A stretch of DNA of 64,000 nucleotides from Mantis religiosa (Eukaryota; Arthropoda; Insecta; Mantodea; Mantidae). Shown piece by piece: positions 30,681 to 40,884 of this stretch. The position numbers and the translations under genes were made by a program. The notes below the pieces were generated by a model. The model was not told the origin of the DNA. It did no database searches and was given only the letters and a program-made list of their open reading frames with translations. Within the stretch, counting starts at the first letter, position 1, and each line of letters opens with the position of its first letter. Location: contig CM060958.1 of NCBI GenBank assembly GCA_030765055.1, positions 4,662,467 through 4,726,466 on the forward strand, read 5' to 3'.

Positions 30681-32735
30681 ATGAAGACAAAAACAGCAAA
30701 GTTAAAGAATAAATTTAAAAATTTATGCCAGAAAGCAGGCACTTTTAAAAAGATAAATCAAAAAGACAAACATAACCTAAAAGATCATCTAAACAATGTG
30801 GTAAACCTATCAAACCAAAATTTTACAAAAACAGAACTGAATATGCTGAATCTAGGTTTAAAGACATGTGTAGATTATTCCAACCAAATTGAAGATTACA
30901 TTGCTGACATCCAAATTGCTACACAAACACTTAATGAAGAAAGTAAAAACACAGTAAAAAACAAATGCTCCAAAATAGTAGAAGAGATTAAAAATGAAAA
31001 GAAAAAGAATTTTAGTAACCAAATCATAAAAGCTCTTAAAAAGAAACCGGTTATTTATACTAAAGCAGACAAGGGAAATAAACTAGTAATTCTGGAAAAA
31101 GAAGAATACACAAAGAGGATGGAAGATTTGTTAGAAGACAGTAATTACCAAAAAGTAGAAACTAATCCATTAAAGTACTGCATTGAAAACACAAATAAAA
31201 CGCTAAAAGAGAGCAAAATAATCAACAAAAAAGAATTGCACAAAATTAAAGTAGATAATCCAACATTACCAAGAGTATATGGGCTGCCAAAAATTCATAA
31301 AACAGGGAAAGGCATGAGACCTATTACTAGTAGCATAAATGCCCCCACATATAATTTGGCCAAATGGTTACTAAGTAAATTTAATAGTTTTCCAAAATTT
31401 GAAAGTGCAAATTTAAGAAACTCTTTAGATTTAGTAGAAAAAATCAAAGATTTAAATTTGGACAAAAATGACAGACTGGTTTCATTTGATGTCACATCTT
31501 TATTTCCAAGCATACCAACAGAAAAATTGCAGACTGTGTTAAAAAAATGGCTAGCTACAATTGATATGGAAGCAATAGAAGCAGAAGAATATATTTCTCT
31601 AACAAAAATATGCATTGAACAAAACTTCTTTAGCTTTAATGGAAAACACTACAAGCAGAAATCAGGACTATCAATGGGCAATCCACTTTCACCTTTTTTG
31701 GCTAACTTATTTATGAGTGCATTTGAAACACAAATTAAAAAGTCCTTCCCATTGATCTTCAAGATTTGGTATAGATATGTTGACGACATCTTTGCAATTG
31801 TACCAAGTAAACATTTAGATGATGCATTAAAATTACTCAATCTGCAAGAAAGGACTATCAAATTCACAATAGAAAAGGAAATAAATGGACAACTACCTTT
31901 CTTGGATCTAAATATCATCAGGAATGATACAAAAATAAAATTTGGAATTTACAGGAAGCCAACACATTCAGAAAATTATATAAAAAATAATAGCCACAAC
32001 CCAATTACACATAAACATGCAATAATAAACAGCCTTACACACAGACTAGTCAACATACCCATGGAAAAAGAAGAACATTTCAAGGAACAAAAAGCAATAA
32101 TACACATAGCAGAAGAAAACGGATACAACAAAAGTTTGGTGTTGAAGAAAATTAGAAAATCTAAACTAAAGAAAACCATTAAGGAAACAACCACATTTAT
32201 TAAAGAAAAAGAAAGCAACAGCATATTCAGTTCATTCACATATCATCCAAAAACATTTAATAAATTTAAAAAGATATTCAAGGAACAAAATATCATCTTG
32301 GCACCTACTAATAGATACTCAATTTTAAAATTACTAAATTCAAAAACAAAAGATGAAATTCCTTCAGGTAACAAATCTGGAATATACCAAATAAATTGCA
32401 AGAATTGTGAAAAATGCTACATAGGTCAAACAAAAAGAAATTTAAAAACCAGAGTCAAAGAACACTTTAGAAACATCAGATTGAAACAAGAAGACAAGTC
32501 AGCAGTAGCATTTCATTTTTGGAATGAAAACCATGACATTGATCCAAATCCAAAATTATTAAAAGGAGTGATAAACCAAAATAGATTGACAACATGGGAG
32601 AACATATTCATCTGGAAAAATAAGGATCGTGTAATGAACTTTGAAATCCCGCCAGCAGATAATTTGACAAAAAAGTTCATAGTTCCACCACCAGAGAGAG
32701 CAGATAACAACAGTTGCCAGTTGGGAAGAGATTGA
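30681..32735 (+). CDS. Penelope-like reverse transcriptase with GIY-YIG endonuclease (right arm)
   Basis: A mirror copy of the left-arm ORF, also 684 codons and uninterrupted, with Phe12, Leu258 and Asn387 in place of Leu, Ile and Ser. All RT and GIY-YIG motifs are kept. The two ORFs share a 120-bp divergent spacer (30561-30680) that is itself palindromic, so any promoter in it would fire both ways. Because both 3' ends point outward, a transcript from the centre would carry a complete element end. Whether a 5' UTR or pLTR has been lost at the centre cannot be judged from one insertion. Confidence 0.93.
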   Translation: MKTKTAKLKNKFKNLCQKAGTFKKINQKDKHNLKDHLNNVVNLSNQNFTKTELNMLNLGLKTCVDYSNQIEDYIADIQIATQTLNEESKNTVKNKCSKIVEEIKNEKKKNFSNQIIKALKKKPVIYTKADKGNKLVILEKEEYTKRMEDLLEDSNYQKVETNPLKYCIENTNKTLKESKIINKKELHKIKVDNPTLPRVYGLPKIHKTGKGMRPITSSINAPTYNLAKWLLSKFNSFPKFESANLRNSLDLVEKIKDLNLDKNDRLVSFDVTSLFPSIPTEKLQTVLKKWLATIDMEAIEAEEYISLTKICIEQNFFSFNGKHYKQKSGLSMGNPLSPFLANLFMSAFETQIKKSFPLIFKIWYRYVDDIFAIVPSKHLDDALKLLNLQERTIKFTIEKEINGQLPFLDLNIIRNDTKIKFGIYRKPTHSENYIKNNSHNPITHKHAIINSLTHRLVNIPMEKEEHFKEQKAIIHIAEENGYNKSLVLKKIRKSKLKKTIKETTTFIKEKESNSIFSSFTYHPKTFNKFKKIFKEQNIILAPTNRYSILKLLNSKTKDEIPSGNKSGIYQINCKNCEKCYIGQTKRNLKTRVKEHFRNIRLKQEDKSAVAFHFWNENHDIDPNPKLLKGVINQNRLTTWENIFIWKNKDRVMNFEIPPADNLTKKFIVPPPERADNNSCQLGRD

Positions 32736-33169
32736 AAATGGAGGCCAGGGCCTTTGAAACTAGTCTCTCATAAATATATGAAAAAGTAAGTGACGAGTGT
32801 CAATAAACCAACCACAAATAATTTTATATTAATTTTGACGTCACTGTTACTAAATTCCTCCAAACACACATTCCATAATCTTGTTGAAGCTTTCAAAACA
32901 TTTCACACATAGGTGGACCCAATTTAGTAGCAATACGGAATTGTCTTATTGAAACAAAAAGTATGTATCGGTGATCCGGAAGAAAATGCTTGCATGCTGG
33001 GGACCAGCTGCAAAAGAGAGAAGTTGTCCCTTATCCTGGTTCTAACAAAAGAATGCCTTGTGTGTGTGAGTGATGTGATATTATTGTTGTTGCTGCATTC
33101 CTTGTGCCGTTTCGACGTTTGAACCAGCTCTGTACAAACACGAGAGAGCCATCCCCTGTTCTCTTGCAG

Positions 33170-33253
33170 TCAGCTATGATGTTTCTGATCAAGAAGACGA
33201 ATCCTCTGAGGACTGCAAGTGCTCTCTCTGCCAGAGACGCTTCGAAGAACAAG
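33170..33253 (+). CDS. Chloride channel: possible 84-bp cassette exon within loop C
   Basis: The segment is bounded by TGTTCTCTTGCAG and GGTAATAG and is open in the frame needed. The preceding exon ends with 1 base and this one starts with 2 and ends with 1, so it is phase-symmetric and can be included or skipped without frameshift. Its 28 residues start SYDVSDQEDESSEDCKCSLC and end QRRFEEQ: nine acidic residues and a CxCxxC cluster. Skipping joins SSWR directly to GNYSC, the normal loop C spacing (11 residues between the Cys pair). Inclusion would give 39. No known domain is recognised. It could instead be a chance open segment, but both splice sites and phase agree. Confidence 0.6.
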
Positions 33254-33850
33254 GTAATAGGAAAACATACCTCATCCTAACCTTCCTGCTGCATCTCCTC
33301 TTATGTACATTATTCATTTATACTTTCATTAAGTTCAGTGATCCTTTTAGTTTACCTTCCGTCATTCACACAGTATTCTGTAGACCTCACCCACTTGACA
33401 GTTGAAGTGGGAACCATCCTAAAGTTGGATAAAGAAATCTGCAAAGCCAGTTCATGTAATTGTTACATGACGTTGACTTAACTTAGATATAACTCATTTT
33501 ATATACATTTTGGAAATTTCAAATAACATACTATCATTTATTATTTAATAGAAATGTTGTGTGAGGAATTGCTATGTCTAGCAAAAGACAAAGCACGTCA
33601 TTTAACACATTGAATTAATTGCCAAAATAAAACAAGTTTTCATTAAACTGACTTATTCATTCCTTGTCCAAATTCTAATAGTTCTAGATTTTCAAAAAAA
33701 AAAAAAGAAAAATAATTTGAGGATGACTGAATGGGATATATACTAACACACAAATGCTGCTTCAAAGTTAAGTATCGAAATATGAGCATATAATTTGAAA
33801 TTTCTAAGAAAGTGAATGAAACCCAAAATACAAATAATACACTTTTAAAC
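33254..33850 (+). other. Intron sequence, nothing recognised
   Basis: AT-rich intron; no named repeat. Confidence 0.5.
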
Positions 33851-33934
33851 TTGTCCATAGTAATCGCAAAAACTATTTGTAGTTGGTTTATTGATACTCG
33901 TCACTTACTTGTTTATATTAATGAGAGACTAGTT

Positions 33935-34557
33935 TCAAAGGCATTCGCCTCCATTTTCAATCTCTTTCCAACTGGCATCTGTTGTTGTCTGCTCTCTCTC
34001 TGGTGGTGGAACTATGAACTTCTTTGTCAAATTATCTACTGGTGGGATTTCAAAGTTCATTATGCGATCCTTATTTTTCCATATGAATATGTTCTCCCAT
34101 GCTGTCAATTTATTTTGATTTATCACTCCTTTTAATAATTTTGGATTAGGATGAATGTCATGATTTTCATTCCAAAAATGAAATGCTACTGCTGACTTAT
34201 CTTCTTGTTTGAATCTGATGTTTCTAAAGTGCTCTTTGACTCTGGTTTTTAGATTTCTTTTAGTTTGACCTATGCAGCATTTTTCACAATTCTTACAACT
34301 TATCTGGTATATTCCGGATCTGTTAACTGATGGGATTTCATATTTGGTTTTTGAATTTAGCAATTTTAAAATTGGGTGTCTATTAGTAGGTGCAAAGATG
34401 ATATTTTGTTCCTTGAAGATCTTTTTAAAATTTATTAAAATTTTTTTGAGTGATATGTGAATGAACTGAATATGCTGTTGCTTTCTTTTTCTTTTGTAAA
34501 TGTGGTTGCTTCCTTAATGGTTTAATTTTCTTCAACACCAAACTTTTGTTGTATCCA
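33935..34557 (-). pseudogene. Penelope GIY-YIG endonuclease fragment (left arm)
   Basis: Open at 33935-34363 and readable with frameshifts up to 34557. GIYQISCKNC is kept, but the YIG motif reads CIG (Tyr to Cys), so the endonuclease would be expected to be impaired. No RT domain is present. Confidence 0.8.
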
Positions 34558-34736
34558 TTTCATTTTTGGAATGAAAATCATGACATTGATCCAAATCCAA
34601 AATTATTAAAAGGGGTGATAAACCAAAATAAATTGACAACATGGGAGAACATATTCATATGGAAAAATAAGGATCGCATAATGAACTTTGAAATCCCACC
34701 AGTAGATAATTTGACAAAGAAGTTCATAGTTCCACC

Positions 34737-34832
<96 letters not shown>

Positions 34833-34870
34833 AGACAACAGATGCCAGTTGGAAAGAGATTGAAACTGAA
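34558..34870 (+). pseudogene. Penelope C-terminal fragment with (GA)n expansion (right arm)
   Basis: Starts at the FHFWNENHDI block after the GIY-YIG core and continues to the element's C terminus. The short GAGAGA that encodes Pro-Glu-Arg near the C terminus has grown to about 45 GA units (34740-34830), giving an Arg-Glu repeat in frame. The left arm of the same dimer has only about four units. Confidence 0.8.
34740..34831. repeat. (GA)n microsatellite
   Basis: About 45 uninterrupted GA units, seeded by a short GA run in the Penelope 3' coding end. Confidence 0.95.
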
Positions 34871-35014
34871 GGTGATTGCCTTTGAAACTAGTCTCTCATT
34901 AATATCTATAAAAAAGTAAGTGACGAGTATCAATAAACCAACTACAAATAGTTTTTGTGACTAATTTTGATATCACTCTTACTAAATTCCTCCAAACACA
35001 TATTGTCCATAGTA

Positions 35015-35590
35015 CTTAAACTGACATCGTACTGAAATTTGCATTAAATTAACTAAATAATTATTTGGTGGATCTATACAAAACTCAATGTGTAGGTCAT
35101 CATGGCAGAGAATAGCAGCTATACCTAAAGTTATTGCTTTAATTCTAAGGCTTTTAACCATTGCTTTATACCAATTAAGATATAATGTAAGCTGGACAAA
35201 AGTAGTATTGTAAAATAAGGTTAAAAATGTTGATTTTCCTACATGAGACATTCTCACCTCACCTAACAAATGACTAATGACTGCTGTTTTGTTTATCCAG
35301 GTTTAGCTTTTCCTACTAAGTTTTAAATAACATCATTAAATCTTGTCTTAATATTTGTTGCATCATGGTTAAGCTGTCTTTGGTTTTTTGTAGTTATTTC
35401 TATATAAATACTCATTTTGAATAGAAGAGTTATTTATATAAAACACTAGATAATGTGGATATGTAGAGAGTGCTGTTTGAGAATGTTTAATGTGATAGTT
35501 GGGTTATGGCTTGGGCCAGGGAAATTAGTGATGATTATGATAAAAATTACTTTAATAATAAGTGATGTAAGAAATAGATGCGTTACTATT
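35015..35590. other. Intron sequence, nothing recognised
   Basis: AT-rich; no exon or named repeat. Confidence 0.5.
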
Positions 35591-35832
35591 ATTAAATTAT
35601 AGATGAGTCGTATTTATTACACATCAGCTTCACTTATGTACCTATATTGAAGACATGTTTTGTGAACCATCATTCGCATCATCGGCTCTAATGCGACTTA
35701 GATCACATGCAGAATTAGATCGCATTAGAGCTGATGATGTGAGTGATGGTTTGTGAAACATGTCTTCAATATAGGTACGTAAGTGAAGCTGATGTGTAAT
35801 AAATATAACTCATCTATAATTTAATAACTACT
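35591..35832. repeat. Foldback repeat with ~110-bp arms
   Basis: Inverted arms (about 35591-35700 and 35722-35832) with TTATAGATGAGT / ACTCATCTATAA ends and a ~20-base loop. The arm contains GAAACATGTCTTCAATATAGG and ACGTAAGTGAAGC, laid out like the Penelope termini nearby (GAAACTAGTC ... GTAAGTGA). It may be the terminus of a different Penelope family in the same head-to-head form. No target duplication is clear. Confidence 0.7.
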
Positions 35833-36121
35833 TTGCTTCACTGTGGTGTTCCATACAGTTAAATTTCGATAGATGGGTTACTGTTTAGCTTTTAGGAGCA
35901 ATTATCAGTATGTGCTTGTAACATCATTTGACAGTCAATTTTAAATTTGGTTTAAATTGTTACAGAATTAGAGAGTTACATAAATAAACATTCTCCTAAA
36001 ACTTAAGACGTTTCCCCAGCCCAAAGTTATTGCCATGTATATTTTCATAAAGGAACTCAAAGAGAGGAAGCAAACTCATTCCACTGCTGAGGTTTAATAT
36101 GAAATAAAATATGTTGAAGTA

Positions 36122-36909
36122 AATTGAAAAAACTATTTGTAGTCATTTTAGTTAATTGATGGAAATTAATCATTTCTTCACACTAGCCATATTTAGGCTA
36201 AGATCTTTGATAGATAGAGTCAACATGACAATTCAATGCCATGGCGGGGATTTGAACCATGAATCTAAATGATGAATTCAATTTCAATTCAATTTATTCA
36301 TCCCCTATATTTCATACAGACCTTTTTATATTCTTAATATTACATAGTTTAGTATTCTTTATTTTACCTGGCAATCTGAAGCCTGGGACTAAAGTATTTA
36401 CGATAGTAAGTCACCACAAACGGTGTATTTTGGATGCGAGAGCCCCTAGTGGTCTACCGGGGAAATATATGAGTTAATTGGAGAATTTAATGTCAGCCAT
36501 GGTAGCTCAAAGGGTAGGAGCGACTGGACAGAAACCAGGAGATCCGTGGTTCAAATCCTGGCCATGACATTGAATTTTTCATGTTGACTATCTATTTTCA
36601 GTCAATTTTTTTTTTTTTTTTTTTTTTTTTTGACACTTCGTCACTTACATTTTTATGTTATTGAGGGACTAGTTTCGGAGGCTGTTGTCTCCATCTTCAA
36701 CTTTTTCCCAACTATGATAGAAGATGGAGGTACTATATTCCAAAGGGCCCAAATGACCTCATTGTCGATGGGCCCTAAAACACCATACACTCACTCACTC
36801 ACTATTCCAAAACTAGTCCCTCAATAACATAAAAATGTAAGTGACAAAGTGTCAAGAAAGCTGACTACAAATAGTTTTCTAAATTACAAGTAATTTTGAC
36901 AATGACACG
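36122..36909. mobile_element. Penelope-like non-coding head-to-head dimer interrupted by family C
   Basis: The left terminus starts at about 36124 (GAAAAAACTATTTGTAGTC), is broken by a family C insertion (about 36142-36606), and resumes at GACACTTCGTCACTTAC. The arms meet near 36712-36720. The right arm holds a ~75-bp insert and ends at about 36880. AAATATGTTGAAGTA (36107-36121) and AAATATGTGGAAGTA (36910-36924) flank it: a 15-base duplication with one mismatch. The dimer is therefore older than the family C copy inside it. Confidence 0.75.
36142..36606. repeat. Family C repeat, rearranged copy with a LINE tail inside
   Basis: The left end is TTAGTTAATTGATGGAAATT. A minus-strand family C end (GATAGAGTCAACATGA, CAATGCCATGGC) follows, then about 36268-36400 a short insert starting CAATTTCAATTCAATTTATT, the reverse complement of a LINE tail like that at 12128. 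A plus-strand tRNA-like part at 36495-36580 closes it. Confidence 0.6.
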
Positions 36910-36924
36910 AAATATGTGGAAGTA

Positions 36925-39790
36925 GTTTAAACAGATACATATTTGGTTAAAGTAGCTGCAGCCAGAGTTTATTATACTTAAAGATAGTTGAAATAGCAGT
37001 ACAATGCTGCTCTATGGAGTCATCACTCAGGTTGTTTCACTTCTTAAAGAAATACTTTTAGGTAAACCCAAGAACAAAGTAAAACATTTGTTGCAGTGGT
37101 TTGTTGTATGTTTTTAAAATACAAATAATGAGCTACAAAGGACTTATGTGTCAGATTACAAATCAAAAGAGGAATTTCTCCATTTTATCTGTTTTTGCTT
37201 TTTATTTAATTGTAACGATGAGATGATGAATAAATGAAGGAAGTGCCAAAATGGTATTGGATTTAGATGACAGGGGTCAGAATTCTCTAAGAGGGAAGAG
37301 GTCCTAACATACCAAAATTGAGGGCTTGCCAGTGATTGGAACAGCTTCACAAAAACACCCTCTGGCAGCTAGAGATCCAATGTTTCTAATTGAAATAATT
37401 GATTTACGATCCACCAAAATGTTGCCACTTGATATACTCAAAGTAGCTGCATGACTATTAACATTTTTGTGTGGAAGTTTCTTTGGATAGCCTCTTTATT
37501 CTAATTGAGTTTTGTGTTTTATGTGATTTAACTTGTAAACAAAGAGAGACAGATGAAGATTTATACAAAAATTTAGATTTCTTTCAAACTTGTAATTTGC
37601 ATGTCTGATAAAATTGTTTGTGGCATTAATCACTTCTGAGATATTTGGTTTCAATTGGTTTTAATTTTCCAATATTTGATGATATATATTGTAATATGCT
37701 AAGTCACAATACTTTTGTGGTAAGCGTGCAACATTTAGAAAGCCATGTGTCTGTAGAAGCAAATCATGAGGAAGAGATAAAAATGGCAGTAGTGGGTGAA
37801 TACTGTGTTAATGAGGTATAGGCTCCATTACTAATATTTTATTTTGATTTGTTATTAACCCAGTTATGTTGCCCTAGAACATGCTTGCTATAACCTTTAT
37901 TTGTAACAGCTTTTGTCCTTCCCTCCTTAGCAATTCTGAAATCTTTCATGAGCCATGGAGAGTATCATGTTCTGCATATTTTCCAGCATGACGCTAATTC
38001 AATACATGTAACTAACATACATAAAGTCACTCATTAAACATTTCAATCTCAAGCGTTAAATAATAACAGTTATTTGAAAATCTAAACCAATATGTCCATT
38101 TTAATGCATTAATTTTAAAACAATGATATCTAGTAAACAAATAGAAGTAGTGAAGGTTGAAACTTAAAAAGAGCATCTTCAGGATTCAGTAATCTAAATG
38201 GGAAGATGTTTTCTCACACCATACACAAAATAGCCCAATGATGTGTTTTTCAATGACCCAACTAAAAATTCATTGATTTAATGAAAGTATAAATGTGTTT
38301 GTTTGCTATTTGAAAGCTATATATTTTACTAAATATATACATTGGCAGATTAGATCATAAGTGTGTCTTTATTCCTAAGGAAATATTTTTATTTCAATTA
38401 TAAAGAAGAGCATATAATGTTATCTATATACTTGTTGAATTTAAAAGAATTGTCCATTTGAGTACATTATTTTCATTAGATAACACCATAATGCTCTTTA
38501 CAGAATGTATTATTATATATGTTGTTAAGGAGGCTGGTTGTATAAACCCTGAATAAATCTTCATAAAGTTATTAGTCTGCAAATCACTTGCTAAAACTTG
38601 TGATCAGTTGTTCCTAACTTCTGCTATTTCTTATTTCAGCTTTTTGCATAAAAATGCTTCTAAGCATGTTAAAATGAAAATTATACTTCTGAACTGTATT
38701 CAATTTGATTGATGAAAAAATCAAAATGCGACATTTTACTGCAAAGTTGTGTCTCATATTCATAATCCCATTCATTAACTTCCTGTGTTATGTCACAAGG
38801 TGCAGGTCTTTTCTCCTTGTAATCCTCATCTGGAATTGTCTTTTATAATTACTATCATATAATCCAATAAAGCATAGTTTCCAGGCTTGTAGTCTGTAGT
38901 TCTGTTGATGAATTGTTATCAGATGTTTTGCCCATAATTGTAAACCAGCAAGAAGATGTCCAACAGCAAAATGTCAGATGATAGTTCATCCACTGATGAC
39001 GGTATACAAGCCTGGATCAATATCGCCCATGTATACTATCATATAAATTTATGACCATTACCTGTGTAGTGTCTTTTATTTTCTACTTGCAATAATGAGT
39101 TATCATTCTGAGTTAGTACAACCGGCCCTTAGCCACTCAAAACAAACACTGGGAACCTGTATTTCTTGATGGGAATATTTCAAATTCGTCTGTCCTGTAG
39201 CACAGTTTAGGCTTAAAAATATTAATGAAATAGAACAACATTAAATTAATTCCATGGTCATTAGCTTGACATTTTCAAAGGAATTAAGTACACAAATTGA
39301 ATTAGAAAGGCTATATGGACAGAGCCTAATGTTTTTTATAGTTAATGGTTGTATTTCAGTAGCTGGATGAAAGTCAAATAAAATAGATTTGTGAGTTAAT
39401 TTGCTGATGAAGATATGTGTAGCAATTGCTATAGAAACCTAATGATCTACAGACAACATAAAATATTAGTTGTTATAGAACATGCATGGTGATATATGAG
39501 AACATGATATGAGAGCTCATTATGTTCCTTGTTGCGCGTGCGTATGTTTCCTTCCACCTCTGACACACACACATGACAAGGCGGATCTGACTGGAGTCGA
39601 GAAGCAGTTGACTCAACACGTAAGTGATTCCATCACAAGACCAATACATTACCAAGTGCATGTGCATGTTCATGTTTATAAGGGTATACAGGGTGTTTGC
39701 ACACATAAAACCTCTAATTTTGTGATAACTTCTAAATTTGGATTAATGATCATAATGTGTATACCTTGAAACAAAAATTTGTATTTTTGG
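36925..39790. other. Long intron stretch, nothing recognised
   Basis: About 2.9 kb of AT-rich sequence without recognisable exon, element or tandem repeat. Confidence 0.5.
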
Positions 39791-39794
39791 AAGG

Positions 39795-40215
39795 TACGAG
39801 GTGTCGACAAAAATAATGGGAATTTTCTTTTCTCTTGAGTCATCATTTATTCATCTACATTAACCTCAGATAATCTCCCTCAGATATAATACATCTGGAA
39901 GTAATTCTGAAACTCATTTTTCACTATGTTCAGCGACATCGATGTTAACAAAATGGACATCCTTTCAGTCTCAGTCACAGGAGCCATGAGACAACACGAG
40001 TGGTTTGTCTCATGGTAATTTGGTGATTTTACAGAATCATTTTCTTTACTTCTTCCACACTGTTGTCAATAATTGATGTACAGTCATGATCTTCTCAAGC
40101 CTCTCTGAAACCTTTTTACCACTCATTAACTTTTGTCTTACTCTCAGTAGATTCATCACAGTCAACATTTCAAATGAGGTGCTGCACTTATTCCATTTTT
40201 TAAGTAAAATTTAAT
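39795..40215 (-). pseudogene. Mariner-like transposase remnant, internally deleted
   Basis: On the minus strand, 40215-40080 reads like the N-terminal helix-turn-helix of a mariner transposase (LKNGISA, then KLMSG), with stops. The lower part (39980-39860) resembles the far C terminus. The catalytic core is missing. The outer end, GAGGTGTCGACAAAAATAATGGG, could be an inverted-repeat end. The match is weak and in several frames. Confidence 0.35.
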
Positions 40216-40324
40216 GCAAATTGAGTAAAAATTCAGTGAGCATTCAGAAATAGTTATAACCTTTTCAACTGTCAACAATAAATCATATATTCAAAACGTC
40301 TAAAAATGCAAACATACATCAGAA

Positions 40325-40450
40325 AGTCTGCCTCTGTATTCAGATGGTAGTATGTCTTCTTTTTGTTCAAGAGATCCTGAGTTCAAATCTCGGTCAAGGT
40401 GAGTATGAATTCTGGTAACTTTATGTTCTATGGACCCTGGTTTCATTTCA
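40325..40450 (+). repeat. SINE family A, diverged, plus orientation
   Basis: GATGGTAGTATGTCTTC, GTTCAAGAGATCC, GAGTTCAAATCTCGGTCAAGG and GGTGAGTATGAATTCTGGTAA follow the family A order in the reverse sense to the other copies. Confidence 0.65.
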
Positions 40451-40884
40451 TCTAATTTTCACCATTTTATTCATTATCCAATATGAGTTAACATTGGAGG
40501 TTGTAAATTTTAAAAAAGAAAAAAAAAAAAAAAAAAATAGATAAAAACAGTTTGGAAAATTGGATGTACATATAAGGTTACAAAATTGAAAAATTCCTGT
40601 CACATTATTATACTTTGTATAATGTATAAACATTTACCAAGCCAAAAGACATTTAGAAAATAGACTATATATCTTAAATGTTTACTGAAAAAGGAAGGTT
40701 GTAATTATATATCCTGCTTCTTAGCCATTCCTTTTTGAAACATGAAACATAACAAAAATTCATACCTATACAAAATATTTCTGCTAGTTTTATTATTTAT
40801 GAAATTTTGATATCATGAAGTTACACCAAATTTTCATTTCTATTATTTGTGAATGTAAACCAATTATTATGGAAAAGTTAAGAT

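Larger units (their letters stand above)
28411..32870. mobile_element. Penelope-like element, full-coding head-to-head dimer (4.4-kb palindrome)
   Basis: Two ~2.21-kb arms, 28409-30620 and 30621-32832, are near-perfect inverted copies meeting without spacer at TTCCTAATTAGGAA. Each arm carries an intact 684-codon ORF read away from the centre. The right arm alone continues with ~38 bases ending TTACTAAATTCCTCC plus CAAACACACA. TTCCATAATCTT occurs at 28399-28410 and 32871-32882, so the dimer was integrated as one unit with a 12-bp target duplication. Amino-acid differences between arms are only three. Confidence 0.9.
33863..35002. mobile_element. Penelope-like element, truncated head-to-head dimer with unequal arms
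   Basis: The left arm (about 33863-34557, minus) covers ORF residues about 480 to the end. The right arm (about 34558-34960, plus) covers residues about 611 to the end. They meet at GTATCCAT / TTCATTTTTGG. Terminal sequences match the larger dimer, and the right side again carries the extra TTACTAAATTCCTCC tail. TTGTCCATAGTA flanks the insertion at 33851-33862 and 35003-35014 (12-bp target duplication). The arms differ from the 28.4-kb dimer by many substitutions, so this is an older or separate copy. Confidence 0.88.

Noticed and set aside
28531..32710. Opposite-strand frames across both Penelope ORFs (65-106 codons)
   Set aside because: They are mirror shadows that recur identically in both arms.
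28409..32832. Palindrome as an assembly artefact
   Set aside because: A fold-back artefact would give identical arms. Here the arms differ at several bases, an asymmetric tail and 12-bp flanks exist, and three other dimers are alike. Not fully excluded; listed as a check.
39509..39769. 86-codon frame with a CACACA run
   Set aside because: Low-complexity CA/TG content; no domain or splice evidence.
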